This document shows positions 55,089 to 64,000 of a DNA stretch of 64,000 nucleotides, in pieces. This stretch comes from Bacillus sp. HMF5848. GTDB taxonomy: Bacteria; Bacillota; Bacilli; Bacillales; HMF5848. The stretch's first letter is position 1. Each line of letters starts with the position of its first letter. A program made the translations under genes and the position numbers. The notes beneath the pieces are model-generated. The model did no database searches. It was not told where the DNA came from and saw only the letters and a program-made list of their open reading frames with translations. Location: assembly GCF_003944835.1 (NCBI RefSeq), contig NZ_RWIV01000001.1, positions 3,010,530 to 3,074,529 on the forward strand. The letters are read 5' to 3'.

Positions 55089-57722
55089 TTATTTTTTCCA
55101 ATCTGCTAAACGTTGAAGAACTGTCTCACGTTTTTCAATATAATCGTTTTGCTTACGCTTTTCTTCTTCAATAACGTGTTGAGGTGCCTTCTTCACAAAG
55201 CCCTCATTGCTTAATTTTTTATCAACACGTTCAACTTCTTTGTTTAGTTTATCAAGTTCTTTCTCTAATCGTTTAATTTCTTCTTCTACATCCAATAAGC
55301 CCGCTAAAGGTAAGATCAATTCAGCTCCTGTGACAACAGCCGTCATCACCTTGTCTGGTGCTTCAATATTAACGGCAATTTGTAAATCGCTTGGATTACA
55401 GAATCGCTCTATATAATGCTTGTTTGTTGTAAGCTGGTTAAGAACAGTGTCGTCTTTCGCACGAATCATTAATGGTACTTGCTTACTCATTGGCGTATTA
55501 ACCTCTGCACGAATATTACGCACAGAACGAATAATATCAACAAGTAGTTTCATATCTGCAGCAGCCTGTTTATTCGTAAGATCATCATTAACCTTTGGCC
55601 AGCTTGCAAGAGTTATTGACTCCCCTTCATGCGGAAGGTGCTGCCATATTTCCTCGGTAATAAACGGCATAAATGGATGCAATAGCTTCATTGTGCTTTC
55701 AAGTACATACGCAAGTACTGATCGAGTTGTATGCTTCGCTTGCTCATCATCACCGTAAAGAGGAAGCTTTGCCATTTCAATGTACCAGTCACATAAATCA
55801 TCCCAAATGAAGTTATATAGTACGCGACCTACTTCGCCAAACTCATACTTATCTGCCAGCTTTGTTACGGCATCAATTGTTTCATTTAGACGAGTGAGAA
55901 TCCATTCATCTGCTACTGATTTTTCCCCTGTTAAATCAATATCTTCGTACTTAAATTCACCCATGTTCATTAAAACAAAGCGTGAAGCGTTCCAAATTTT
56001 ATTTGCAAAGTTCCATGTTGATTCTACCTTTTCCGTAGAGTAACGTAAATCTTGCCCTGGCGAAGATCCTGTGGATAAGAAATAACGGAGTGAATCGGCT
56101 CCATATTGATCAATCACTTCCATTGGATCGACACCATTGCCAAGTGATTTACTCATTTTGCGTCCTTCTGCATCACGAACAAGTCCGTGAATGAGAACAT
56201 CCTTGAATGGACGCTCACCAGTAAATTCTAACGCTTGGAAAATCATACGTGAAACCCAAAACCCAATAATATCATAGCCCGTTACGAGAACATCAGTTGA
56301 GTAAAAGTGTTTAAAATCAGCTGACTCTGTATCAGGCCAGCCCATCGTTGAAAATGGCCATAATGCTGAGCTAAACCAAGTATCTAGTACATCCTCTTCC
56401 TGTCTCCAGTTCTCTAAATCAGTTGGTGGTTCATGATCTACATGTATTTCTCCCGTTTCTTTATGATACCACGCAGGGATACGGTGGCCCCACCATAATT
56501 GACGTGAAATACACCAGTCTCGCGTGTTCTCCATCCAATGTAAATATGTTCTCTCAAAACGATCCGGTACAAAGTTTACCGCATCATCACCTTGTTGTAA
56601 TTTAACGGCCTCATCAGCTAGAGGTTGCATTTTTACAAACCACTGTGTAGATAAGTATGGTTCGACTACAGCCCCACTACGTTCACTATGCCCAACAGAA
56701 TGAACATGCTCTTCAATATTAAATAAAACACCTTGTTCTTGTAAGTCTTTTACTATTTGTTTGCGACACGCAAAGCGATCAAGTCCTTCATACTTTCCAG
56801 CTTTGTCGTTCATTGTGCCGTCTTCATTCATAACAAGTACACGTTCTAAATTATGTCGATTTCCGATTTCAAAGTCATTTGGGTCGTGTGCTGGTGTAAT
56901 TTTGACAGCACCGGAGCCAAACTCCATATCAACATAATCATCCGCCACTATTTCAATTTCACGACCAACGATTGGCAATTTAACTTTTTTACCTATTAAA
57001 TGCTTGTAACGTTCATCGTTTGGATGAACAGCAACGGCCGTATCACCTAGCATAGTTTCTGGACGAGTTGTCGCAATTTCAATGTGACCCGACCCATCAG
57101 CTAATGGATACTTCATATGATAAAAAGCACCTGTAACCTCTTTATAAATAACTTCTATATCCGATAATGCCGTTTTTGTTGATGGATCCCAGTTAATTAT
57201 ATATTCGCCGCGATAAATGAGACCTTTCTTATACAAGCTAACGAACACTTCACGAACTGCTTTTGATAAACCTTCATCGAGAGTAAAACGCTCTCGTGAG
57301 TAATCTAAGCCTAAGCCTAACTTTTCCCATTGCGCTCTAATATGTGAAGCATACTCTTCCTTCCATTTCCATGTTTCTTCAACGAACGCTTCACGTCCTA
57401 AGTCGTAACGTGACTTTCCTTCAGAACGAAGCTTTTCTTCTACTTTTGCTTGCGTAGCAATTCCCGCATGGTCCATACCCGGTAACCATAAAACATCATA
57501 GCCTTGCATACGCTTCATTCTCGTTAAAATATCTTGAAGAGTTGTATCCCATGCATGCCCGAGATGTAGTTTACCTGTTACATTTGGTGGAGGAATTACA
57601 ATCGTATAAGGTTGTTTATCAGCCTCTCCTTTTGCTTTAAAAAACTCTTTATCAATCCACCATTTATATCGTCCTTGCTCAACTTCACTAGGGTTATACT
57701 TTGTCGGTAATGTTTTGTCCAT
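55089..57722 (-). CDS. valS: Valyl-tRNA synthetase
   Basis: 877 residues. Class I signatures: HIGH-type [17 protein letters not shown] in [14 protein letters not shown], the editing domain ([15 protein letters not shown]), the anticodon-binding domain ([18 protein letters not shown]) and a C-terminal coiled-coil arm ([20 protein letters not shown]). Preceded by a T-box, so expression should rise when uncharged tRNA-Val accumulates. Confidence 0.98.
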   Translation of the reverse strand: MDKTLPTKYNPSEVEQGRYKWWIDKEFFKAKGEADKQPYTIVIPPPNVTGKLHLGHAWDTTLQDILTRMKRMQGYDVLWLPGMDHAGIATQAKVEEKLRSEGKSRYDLGREAFVEETWKWKEEYASHIRAQWEKLGLGLDYSRERFTLDEGLSKAVREVFVSLYKKGLIYRGEYIINWDPSTKTALSDIEVIYKEVTGAFYHMKYPLADGSGHIEIATTRPETMLGDTAVAVHPNDERYKHLIGKKVKLPIVGREIEIVADDYVDMEFGSGAVKITPAHDPNDFEIGNRHNLERVLVMNEDGTMNDKAGKYEGLDRFACRKQIVKDLQEQGVLFNIEEHVHSVGHSERSGAVVEPYLSTQWFVKMQPLADEAVKLQQGDDAVNFVPDRFERTYLHWMENTRDWCISRQLWWGHRIPAWYHKETGEIHVDHEPPTDLENWRQEEDVLDTWFSSALWPFSTMGWPDTESADFKHFYSTDVLVTGYDIIGFWVSRMIFQALEFTGERPFKDVLIHGLVRDAEGRKMSKSLGNGVDPMEVIDQYGADSLRYFLSTGSSPGQDLRYSTEKVESTWNFANKIWNASRFVLMNMGEFKYEDIDLTGEKSVADEWILTRLNETIDAVTKLADKYEFGEVGRVLYNFIWDDLCDWYIEMAKLPLYGDDEQAKHTTRSVLAYVLESTMKLLHPFMPFITEEIWQHLPHEGESITLASWPKVNDDLTNKQAAADMKLLVDIIRSVRNIRAEVNTPMSKQVPLMIRAKDDTVLNQLTTNKHYIERFCNPSDLQIAVNIEAPDKVMTAVVTGAELILPLAGLLDVEEEIKRLEKELDKLNKEVERVDKKLSNEGFVKKAPQHVIEEEKRKQNDYIEKRETVLQRLADWKK

Positions 57723-57884
57723 TTTTCCTAACCTCCTATAAAATTAAAAAACGTAAAGAGCTGCTAAAGCTCCAGCATCCATTTTTACTTTGTTTTTGAG
57801 AAGACTCAGTAGACTACGAAAAAATTCGTGTCTTGAAGCAGGTGTATTACTAAAGGCTTTTTATATAGTAATTAAAAACATAAA

Positions 57885-58130
57885 AAAACCCCTATCATCC
57901 TTAAAAAAGGACGATAGGAGCATATTTGCAACCTTCCGCGGTACCACCTTTGTTCCTAGAAATCTAGGCTCTCATAAAGATAACGGCTTTTCACCGGCTT
58001 CTTCTACTATTGCTGAAAGCAAGTTCAAAGAAACAACTCAAGGGCGACCTTCCCATTGCACTACTTAGGAAACCTTTCAGCTAATGGTCTCCCTCTCTAT
58101 AAGCGTAACAATCGTACTCTTCCCAATCAA
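57885..58130 (-). promoter_or_regulatory. T-box riboswitch leader of valS
   Basis: The minus strand contains the conserved T-box AAGGTGGTACCGCGG at 57936-57950, followed by the terminator (GCTCCTATCGTCC / GGATGATAGGGG, then TTTTTTT) at about 57885-57920. Upstream is an AGAGAGGGAG stem I element and a candidate specifier GTC (Val) at 58046-58048 within GAAGGTCGCCC. The rest of the gap 57723-58349 shows only the valS ribosome-site region and upstream promoter sequence. Confidence 0.92.
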
Positions 58131-58349
58131 AGTTTTTTATAAATTAAATTATAGTTGCTTCATAAAGCTATTGTTGTTGCTTCATACGAAGTTTATAGAT
58201 TATATACTATCGAATATTGACCTGTTACGTCAATATTATTGACAAACTTTTTTATTTTTAAAAGTTAAAATCAAATAAGGAATTGTGACAATTGTATTAA
58301 CTACATCATAAGCTAAAGTAATTAATAATTATGGAGAGGAGACAGCTTG

Positions 58350-58541
58350 ATGAAACGACGCTTTAGCTTGTATGGATGGCCTCCGTGGCGTCTCCATATT
58401 CGGCCATTCATCTTCAGCTGCATTATACCTCTAACTGTCTTTCAAGGAATTCGTACGCTTATATTGCCTACATCATTTGATGTGGTGTTACTTGGCTTGT
58501 TAATTTTGCTTGCGTGCTCCCTGTATTTAGATTGGATTTAA
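58350..58541 (+). CDS. Small two-helix membrane protein
   Basis: 63 residues, not recognised. Basic Trp-rich start (KRRFSLYGWPPWRLHIR) and two hydrophobic segments (FIFSCIIPLTVFQGI; VVLLGLLILLACSLYLDWI). The ATG at 58350 follows GAGAGGAGAC with good spacing, which supports translation. Plus-strand island between the T-box and ysxE; a hairpin at 58551-58578 (CATGC-ATGCG / CGCAT-GCATG) lies after it. Confidence 0.6.
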   Translation: MKRRFSLYGWPPWRLHIRPFIFSCIIPLTVFQGIRTLILPTSFDVVLLGLLILLACSLYLDWI

Positions 58542-58610
58542 AAAGAGGAACATGCTATGCGCCAACGCATATTGCATGGCTGAAATATTAATAGTCTTGA
58601 ATTCGGATGC

Positions 58611-58648
58611 AAAACACCCAACCTACGATGAAGTAGTTTGGGTGTTTT
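58611..58648 (-). terminator. Terminator overlapping the end of ysxE
   Basis: On the minus strand AAAACACCCAAA pairs with TTGGGTGTTTT, inner CTAC with GTAG. The 5' arm is made of the last ysxE codons, so the terminator is built into the coding sequence. Confidence 0.75.
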
Positions 58649-59636
58649 GTTGTTGTTTTTCTTCTTCAATTTGATCAATACGCGTGCACACATACTCAAT
58701 ATTTTTTTGTTGCCAATATATTTTTTGTAATTTAGTCACAGCATTTAACTCAGAGATATTTTGCTTAGGCTTTGCATACTCAATAAGGTGCCTGTACATA
58801 TGATTCGGAGTAGCTAAATAGCATTGAAATAATGCTAGCTCTGCTGGTTGTAAAGGTGAATCTTGCTGATATTGATACAACCACGTAATACAATCTTCGC
58901 ATTGTGTTGGATAGCCTCGTAACGCTTTATAGAAATATGGAACTAAATCATGAATAGGAGCTGCAAAATAACTTCTTTCAAAGTTTAGTAAGCGAGCATT
59001 TTTTAAATCATCATAAACAAAGTGCTGTATTGACAAGTTACCATGCGTTAAAACAAGACGTGCTTTTTTATCCTTTGTTACTTCTTCCTGCCATGTCTCC
59101 ATTTTTTGCAAAGCATAGTCTATCGCACTGATCGTATTATTATAAAAAAAACATGCGTTAAGCTGAAACGGGGACATATAAATATTTCGCTCAAAGCTAT
59201 CTATAATCTCCTCAAGCTCTTCTTTACGCTTGTTCCATTTCTCCGTATATTGCTCAAATTGCTTTGTTATCTCTTCATCTGTTACTGAAATTTCTTCCAT
59301 TGTTTTTCGGTGCAAGTCACTTAATACCCTAAACATTGTTAAATGCTTTTCATTACGCTCTTCATTTGCATTGTTAGCATACCATGGCATTAAATAGTAC
59401 GCTGTGTCCTTTTGCTCCAAGACGTATTCATTATTTGCTGCCCTATGCACTGGTACATAATGATTAAAACCTTTTTCTCTTAAATAAGTAAAAATATTTT
59501 CTAATTTACGTGCGTGTTCTAAGCTTGTTTGTTTCAATGCGTACGTACCATTTCTTGAAACTACTTTTTGGGCACGTCCATATGCTTCAACATATTCGGG
59601 TGTAATATTATAGCCCCGCAACACTGATGTCAGCAT
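58623..59636 (-). CDS. ysxE: Spore coat protein YsxE (CotS-like kinase fold)
   Basis: 337 residues with an aminoglycoside-phosphotransferase/CotS-like fold: GTYALKQTSLEHARKL (Lys region), VLEQKDTAYYLMPW, the HGN catalytic-loop motif in LVLTHGNLSIQHFVYDD and the LLNFERSYFAAPIHDLVPY segment in place of a DFG-type motif, which suggests weak or no kinase activity. YsxE is a SpoVID-dependent outer-coat protein in B. subtilis. Located directly after spoVID. C-terminal tail is Gln/Thr-rich. Confidence 0.9.
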   Translation of the reverse strand: MLTSVLRGYNITPEYVEAYGRAQKVVSRNGTYALKQTSLEHARKLENIFTYLREKGFNHYVPVHRAANNEYVLEQKDTAYYLMPWYANNANEERNEKHLTMFRVLSDLHRKTMEEISVTDEEITKQFEQYTEKWNKRKEELEEIIDSFERNIYMSPFQLNACFFYNNTISAIDYALQKMETWQEEVTKDKKARLVLTHGNLSIQHFVYDDLKNARLLNFERSYFAAPIHDLVPYFYKALRGYPTQCEDCITWLYQYQQDSPLQPAELALFQCYLATPNHMYRHLIEYAKPKQNISELNAVTKLQKIYWQQKNIEYVCTRIDQIEEEKQQQNTQTTSS

Positions 59637-59771
59637 CGCTTCACCCCTTTTAAAATACCAATTGGATTTTTGTACTTTAGCTAAGTAATGACCATTATAT
59701 TATGGTGCAGAAAAGCCCTTTAACGATAAAGCAGGTGAGGAGGAAACCTCACTCACCCTAGTTAAGTTCAA

Positions 59772-60980
59772 TTACTTTTTTACAAGCGTAGGAATATAAA
59801 GCAGTTGTCCTTCCGACACATCTAAATCACTTTCTAAATTATTCACTCGTAATAAAGATTGCATCGACACATCATATCGCTCACAAATATGCTCTAACGA
59901 TTCCCCTTGCTGAACGATGCAGATTCTCATACGCGTAAACTCATCTTCTTCTTCTCTTGCAAATAATTTAGTTAAATATAACGTATTTTCTTTTTTTGGT
60001 GCTGCAGGGGCTGTATCCTGTTCAGCAGCATGAGAAGCTGATTCGCTTTTTTCAAGACGCCCTTTTAATTCAACTAAAGGTGATTTCGTCTCAGTTCTTG
60101 CTCCGGTAAGAACCAAATCTTCATTTTCCTCGTTCTCTTCAGTCTCATCTTCTTCGATATCATTGTCAGATGCAACAACAGCATCTTCTGATTCATCGTT
60201 TTCAAGGACTGCTTCGTCCTCTTCTTGATCCTCTATTTCTTCTTCACGCTCATATACAACTTCCTCATATGCTTCCTTGCGGGCTTCAACTTCAAAAGGC
60301 GTATATGTTAAATCCTCGCTATTTTCTTCTGCCGTATCCACCTTGTCATCAATTGACTGGAAGCGAGTAAGAACAGCATCCTGCTCCTCTAACTCATCTG
60401 AACTCTCTTGAATAGATTGCTCGTCTTTTTCGACTTCGTCATTCTCATCAATCACAGTGTTTGAATTACTTGTAAACTGAGGGCTATCATCAGCCGTTAC
60501 ATCTGATACAGCTGATAGCTCTTCTTCGTGTTCCTCTTCACGTGCAGGTGTACTCTGTTGTGTGCCATATATCCCACTAATCGAAATATCAGCGGTTAGT
60601 TGCAGGCATCCACTGCTTGGTAATTCGTAATCAAACGAATCCACAGACACATACACATCTTCTAAATTTTGAATTCTGTTTTTAGGGATAGTTATATCGA
60701 CTGGGAAGCGATGTGCCATTTCTCCATTCCCATCTTCTCGAGTACGAACTTCTTGTACATACCTTCGTCCAGCGATATACTCTTCTTCCTCATCTTGTTC
60801 ATCTATTTGATACTCACCTGTTAATTGCAATGCGCCCCGAATCGAAATATATTGTTCGTGCTCATGGATAGCAATGTCAGGATCGAGTGAAATAGAAACG
60901 AGCTGAGCTACTTCCTGTCCCTTTTGGAACCAAACAGATTCTTCAACAGAAAAACGTAAATACGAATTCTGATCAGTCAT
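59772..60980 (-). CDS. spoVID: Stage VI sporulation protein D (SpoVID)
   Basis: 402 residues. N-terminal conserved domain (LRFSVEESVWFQKGQEVAQL, SISLDPDIAIHEHEQYISIR) needed for coat encasement, a long acidic Glu/Asp-rich middle (~145-320), and a C-terminal LysM domain (CIVQQGESLEHICERYDVSM ... GQLLYIP). It localises to the forespore surface with SpoIVA and recruits SafA. Own promoter expected, because a terminator separates it from hemL. ATG behind AAAGGAGGAC. Confidence 0.93.
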   Translation of the reverse strand: MTDQNSYLRFSVEESVWFQKGQEVAQLVSISLDPDIAIHEHEQYISIRGALQLTGEYQIDEQDEEEEYIAGRRYVQEVRTREDGNGEMAHRFPVDITIPKNRIQNLEDVYVSVDSFDYELPSSGCLQLTADISISGIYGTQQSTPAREEEHEEELSAVSDVTADDSPQFTSNSNTVIDENDEVEKDEQSIQESSDELEEQDAVLTRFQSIDDKVDTAEENSEDLTYTPFEVEARKEAYEEVVYEREEEIEDQEEDEAVLENDESEDAVVASDNDIEEDETEENEENEDLVLTGARTETKSPLVELKGRLEKSESASHAAEQDTAPAAPKKENTLYLTKLFAREEEDEFTRMRICIVQQGESLEHICERYDVSMQSLLRVNNLESDLDVSEGQLLYIPTLVKK

Positions 60981-61219
60981 ATAAGTCCTCCTTTCATTAC
61001 GTCAATTACAGAAATATAAACAACTATGACACTACAAAAATATGTATCAACACTAGAGATTATGATTGTTTTTTTAAAGAACACATTATATTAGTGGATA
61101 AGATTGAGCCCTTTACTGTGATGGTATTAACAGTTTTATCTTGTGACAGCGGAAAATGAGTTACTTTTAAAGAGCTGTAGATTTATATATTCCTCATAAA
61201 TCCGTATACACTTTTTTTA

Positions 61220-61274
61220 TAACAAAAAAATAAAAAAACACCCCTCTTCGTACAAATGTGTACAAAGAAAAGTG
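61220..61274 (-). terminator. Terminator of the hem operon
   Basis: On the minus strand CACTTTTCTTTGTACA pairs, with several G-U, to TGTACGAAGAGGGGTG around CATT, followed by TTTTTTTATTTTTTT. The 16-bp stem ends 20 bases after the hemL stop. The remainder of the 313-bp gap 60981-61293 contains no gene, only the spoVID upstream region. Confidence 0.88.
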
Positions 61275-61293
61275 CTTTGTTAGAACAGAGCTG

Positions 61294-62583
61294 TTATCCT
61301 CGTATGACTGCAAATGCTTTTTCAGCAGCATCGATTGTATGCTCAATATCCTCATCGCTGTGAGCCGTCGATAAAAATAATCCTTCAAATTGTGATGGTG
61401 GTAAGAACACACCATTGTTTGCCATCTCTTGGTAAAAGCGTGCAAACATTTGTAAATCAGAGGTTTTTGCTTTTTCGTACGAAGTAACTGTCTCATTTGT
61501 AAAGAAAAAGCCTACCATAGAACCTGCTCGATTTGTCGAATGTGGAATATCGTATTTTTTAGCAGCCGTTGTTAATCCTTCTAAAAGGCGAGTTGCTTTT
61601 TTATTAAACTCGACGTACGTGTCAGGGGTTAGCTGCGACAATGTTGCTAGTCCTGCTGACATCGCCAACGGATTACCGGAAAGAGTGCCTGCTTGATAGA
61701 TTGGTCCGCTCGGTGCTACTTTTGCCATAATATCAGCGCGACCGCCGTATGCACCAACAGGTAGTCCACCACCAATGACTTTACCTAAACAAGTTAAGTC
61801 AGGGGTCACGTCATAATATCCTTGTGCACAGCGATAATCTACACGAAAGCCTGTCATAACCTCATCAAAAATTAATAGAGCTCCGAATTCATTTGTTATA
61901 TCACGCAACTGCTGTAAGTAACCTGGTAGTGGTGGCACAACGCCCATATTTCCTGCGACTGGTTCCACTATAATAGCTGCAATATCGTCGCCAAACTCGT
62001 TAAAAGCGAAGCGAAGGCTTTCCATATCGTTGTATGGCACTGTTATCGTGTTTTGCGCTACACCTTCAGGGACCCCAGGACTGTCTGGTAACCCCAAAGT
62101 AGCAACCCCAGAGCCAGCCTTTATAAGTAAACTATCTCCATGTCCGTGATAGCAGCCTTCGAATTTGACAATCTTATTTCTTCCTGTAAATCCACGTGCT
62201 AACCGTAACGCACTCATAGTAGCTTCAGTACCCGAACTTACCATGCGTACCATTTCAATTGATGGTACGCGGTCAATTACAAGTTTTGCTAACTCATTTT
62301 CTACTTTTGTAGGCGCGCCAAAGCTTGTTCCACGCTCCGTTACTTCTCTTATTGCTTCAACAACTTTGTCATTGACATGTCCTAAAATAAGTGGTCCCCA
62401 TGAAAGCACGTAATCAATGTACTCATTTCCATCGACATCATATATTTTTGAGCCTTTTCCGCGCTCCATCACAATTGGGTCCATGTTAACCGATTTAAAA
62501 GCACGAACAGGACTGTTTACCCCACCAGGCATTAACGTAACAGCTTCTTTAAATACTTGTTTCGACATTTCATAATTGCGCAT
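61294..62583 (-). CDS. hemL: Glutamate-1-semialdehyde 2,1-aminomutase
   Basis: 429 residues. PLP enzyme of the C5 haem pathway; makes 5-aminolevulinate. Motifs: [54 protein letters not shown] and the PLP Lys in [18 protein letters not shown]. Gene order hemD-hemB-hemL matches the end of the B. subtilis hemAXCDBL operon. Confidence 0.98.
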   Translation of the reverse strand: MRNYEMSKQVFKEAVTLMPGGVNSPVRAFKSVNMDPIVMERGKGSKIYDVDGNEYIDYVLSWGPLILGHVNDKVVEAIREVTERGTSFGAPTKVENELAKLVIDRVPSIEMVRMVSSGTEATMSALRLARGFTGRNKIVKFEGCYHGHGDSLLIKAGSGVATLGLPDSPGVPEGVAQNTITVPYNDMESLRFAFNEFGDDIAAIIVEPVAGNMGVVPPLPGYLQQLRDITNEFGALLIFDEVMTGFRVDYRCAQGYYDVTPDLTCLGKVIGGGLPVGAYGGRADIMAKVAPSGPIYQAGTLSGNPLAMSAGLATLSQLTPDTYVEFNKKATRLLEGLTTAAKKYDIPHSTNRAGSMVGFFFTNETVTSYEKAKTSDLQMFARFYQEMANNGVFLPPSQFEGLFLSTAHSDEDIEHTIDAAEKAFAVIRG

Positions 62584-62602
62584 AGCGTTCGTTCACTCCT
62601 TA

Positions 62603-63574
62603 TTAATTGTTATCATGTAACCAGCGTGCGACATCCTTTGCAAAATATGTAAGAATTAAATCTACACCTGCGCGCTTCATACTTGTTAACATTTCTAGCA
62701 CAACTGCCTTCTCATCAATCCAACCATTTTGTGCTGCCGCTTTAACCATTGAATATTCACCACTAACATTATAAGCAACAATCGGTACATTGAAGTTGTT
62801 TTTCACATCACGAATAATATCAAGATACGATAAAGCAGGTTTAACTATTAAGAAGTCCGCACCTTCAGCAATATCAGACTCTGCTTCTCTCATTGCCTCT
62901 AAACGATTGGCAGGGTCCATTTGATACGTTTTACGGTCTCCGAACTGCGGTGAGCTGTGCGCTGCATCGCGGAATGGGCCGTAAAAGCTAGATGCATACT
63001 TAATACCATATGACATGATCGGAATATTAACAAAACCGGCTTCATCCAATCCCGCACGAATAGCCGCGACAAAACCATCCATCATATTTGACGGAGCAAT
63101 AACATCAGCACCAGCTTTAGCTTGACTTACTGCTGTTTGTACTAATAACTCTAATGACGCATCATTTACTACATATCCATCCTCAATCACTCCACAGTGA
63201 CCATGTGACGTATATTGACATAAGCAAGTGTCTGCAATAACTACTAACTCAGGATGATTTTGTTTAATCTGACGAATGGCCTGCTGCACTATACCTGAAT
63301 CACAGTACGCCTGCGAGCCAACCTCGTCTTTTTCAGCCGGCACCCCGAATACAATGACAGACTTGATTCCTAGCTCAACAATTTCCCGCATTTCCTCTTC
63401 TAAACAATCTAAAGTCATTTGATACACACCCGGCATAGATGCGACAGGATTTTTTTTACCTTCGCCTTCTATAGCAAACACAGGATAAATTAAATCTTCA
63501 ACGTGCAAATGAGTTTCACGTACGAGTGCTCGTAAATTGGTTGTGTTACGTAAACGTCTGTGTCTTGTAAACAT
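62603..63574 (-). CDS. hemB: Delta-aminolevulinic acid dehydratase (porphobilinogen synthase)
   Basis: 323 residues. Condenses two 5-aminolevulinate into porphobilinogen. Zinc site [14 protein letters not shown] has the three cysteines of the Zn-dependent type; Schiff-base Lys in [31 protein letters not shown]. 19 bases upstream of hemL. Confidence 0.98.
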   Translation of the reverse strand: MFTRHRRLRNTTNLRALVRETHLHVEDLIYPVFAIEGEGKKNPVASMPGVYQMTLDCLEEEMREIVELGIKSVIVFGVPAEKDEVGSQAYCDSGIVQQAIRQIKQNHPELVVIADTCLCQYTSHGHCGVIEDGYVVNDASLELLVQTAVSQAKAGADVIAPSNMMDGFVAAIRAGLDEAGFVNIPIMSYGIKYASSFYGPFRDAAHSSPQFGDRKTYQMDPANRLEAMREAESDIAEGADFLIVKPALSYLDIIRDVKNNFNVPIVAYNVSGEYSMVKAAAQNGWIDEKAVVLEMLTSMKRAGVDLILTYFAKDVARWLHDNN

Positions 63575-63590
63575 TGATTATCTTCCCCTT

Positions 63591-64000
63591 TTATGAAAAA
63601 TAGCTTTCTAATTCATCCATGAGCGCATCAATAGTATGCGTTTCCGGACAAATTGTTACATGTAGCCCTTTTTGTTCAGCAGCATGCTTTGTAATGGGCC
63701 CAATACAAGCTATCAGGACATTACTCACCTCATTCAGCTGATTCTCAAGAATATCAACAAAATTATTAACGGTTGACGGACTAGTAAAAGTTATAACATC
63801 TATATCTTTAGCTTGTATGAGCCTAATTAATTCTGACTTCACTTCCATATTTGCTACATTTTCATATACCACTAAATCAGAACAAGCTATATTTCTTCTA
63901 TGTAATTCCTCGATGAGCACACCTCTAGCTAAATTCCCACGAACGAACAGTACGCGATCATTTAAATCAACTCGGCTGACAAGCTCTGCTGTGAGGTCTT
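63591..64000 (-). CDS. hemD: Uroporphyrinogen-III synthase, 3' part only
   Basis: The frame is open through the right edge of the window: upstream of the internal GTG at 63920 it continues as DLTAELVSRVDLNDRVLFVR. The visible ~136 residues contain ITFTSPSTVNNFVDILENQL and VLIACIGPITKHAAEQKG, typical of HemD. It closes and inverts ring D of the tetrapyrrole. Low sequence conservation is normal for this family; context with hemB and hemL supports it. Confidence 0.9.
   Translation of the reverse strand, partial: DLTAELVSRVDLNDRVLFVRGNLARGVLIEELHRRNIACSDLVVYENVANMEVKSELIRLIQAKDIDVITFTSPSTVNNFVDILENQLNEVSNVLIACIGPITKHAAEQKGLHVTICPETHTIDALMDELESYFS

Overview
This is a chromosomal window from a low-G+C, endospore-forming member of the Bacillaceae. 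Three things support that: a large set of sporulation genes (spoVB, bofC, a CoxA/YhcN-like lipoprotein, safA, spo0B, spoIVFA, spoIVFB, spoIIB, ysxE, spoVID), AGGAGG-type ribosome sites with frequent GTG and TTG starts, and a gene order that follows the Bacillus subtilis block hemDBL-spoVID-ysxE-valS-folC-comC-spoIIB-maf-radC-mreBCD-minCD-spoIVFAB-rplU-prp-rpmA-spo0B-obg-pheBA-safA, then bofC-ruvAB-queA-tgt-yajC-yrzE-yrbG-spoVB. Most genes are on the minus strand. The species cannot be named from this sequence alone; a type IV-piliated, B. subtilis-like relative fits.

Layout in ascending coordinates: 1-3.1 kb, the 3' end of spoVB, a DUF421 gene, an ArsB/NhaD-type transporter and yrzE. 3.3-8.1 kb, yajC, tgt, queA, a DUF2905 gene, ruvB and ruvA. 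8.3-13.2 kb, bofC, a sporulation lipoprotein, nadE and a repeat-rich safA. 13.4-18 kb, pheA, pheB, obg, spo0B, rpmA, prp, rplU and an L21 leader. 18-25.5 kb, rng, spoIVFB, spoIVFA, minD, minC, mreD, mreC and mreB. 25.6-28.8 kb, radC split exactly between two codons by a complete-looking 2.5 kb group II intron with its own reverse transcriptase. 29-31 kb, maf and spoIIB. 31-49 kb, a complete type IV pilus locus sitting where B. subtilis has only comC. 49-54 kb, an unknown membrane-anchored protein, a chemoreceptor and a diguanylate cyclase. 53.6-64 kb, folC, valS with a T-box, a small membrane protein, ysxE, spoVID, hemL, hemB and the 3' part of hemD.

The most interesting region is the pilus locus. 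Its minus-strand operon encodes, in transcription order, an acidic membrane protein, a PRC-barrel protein, a divergent VanW-like protein, PilB, PilT, PilC, a major pilin, the prepilin peptidase, PilM, PilN, PilO and a second pilin, and it ends in a clear terminator before spoIIB. A divergent plus-strand operon encodes three pilin-like or PilX-like proteins. It converges on a large secreted VWA plus Ig-like protein that could be the tip adhesin. PilB carries a tandem MshEN-type motif (a c-di-GMP binding fold), and a GGEEF diguanylate cyclase lies 9 kb away, so c-di-GMP control of pilus assembly is a testable prediction.

The sporulation genes form connected sets. BofC, SpoIVFA and SpoIVFB belong to the pro-sigma-K checkpoint; SafA, SpoVID and YsxE to coat assembly; Spo0B to the phosphorelay; Prp processes the N-terminal extension of L27, which is encoded next to it. 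Several dispersed palindromes are present, and two of them appear to serve as transcription terminators. No rRNA, tRNA or CRISPR array was recognised.
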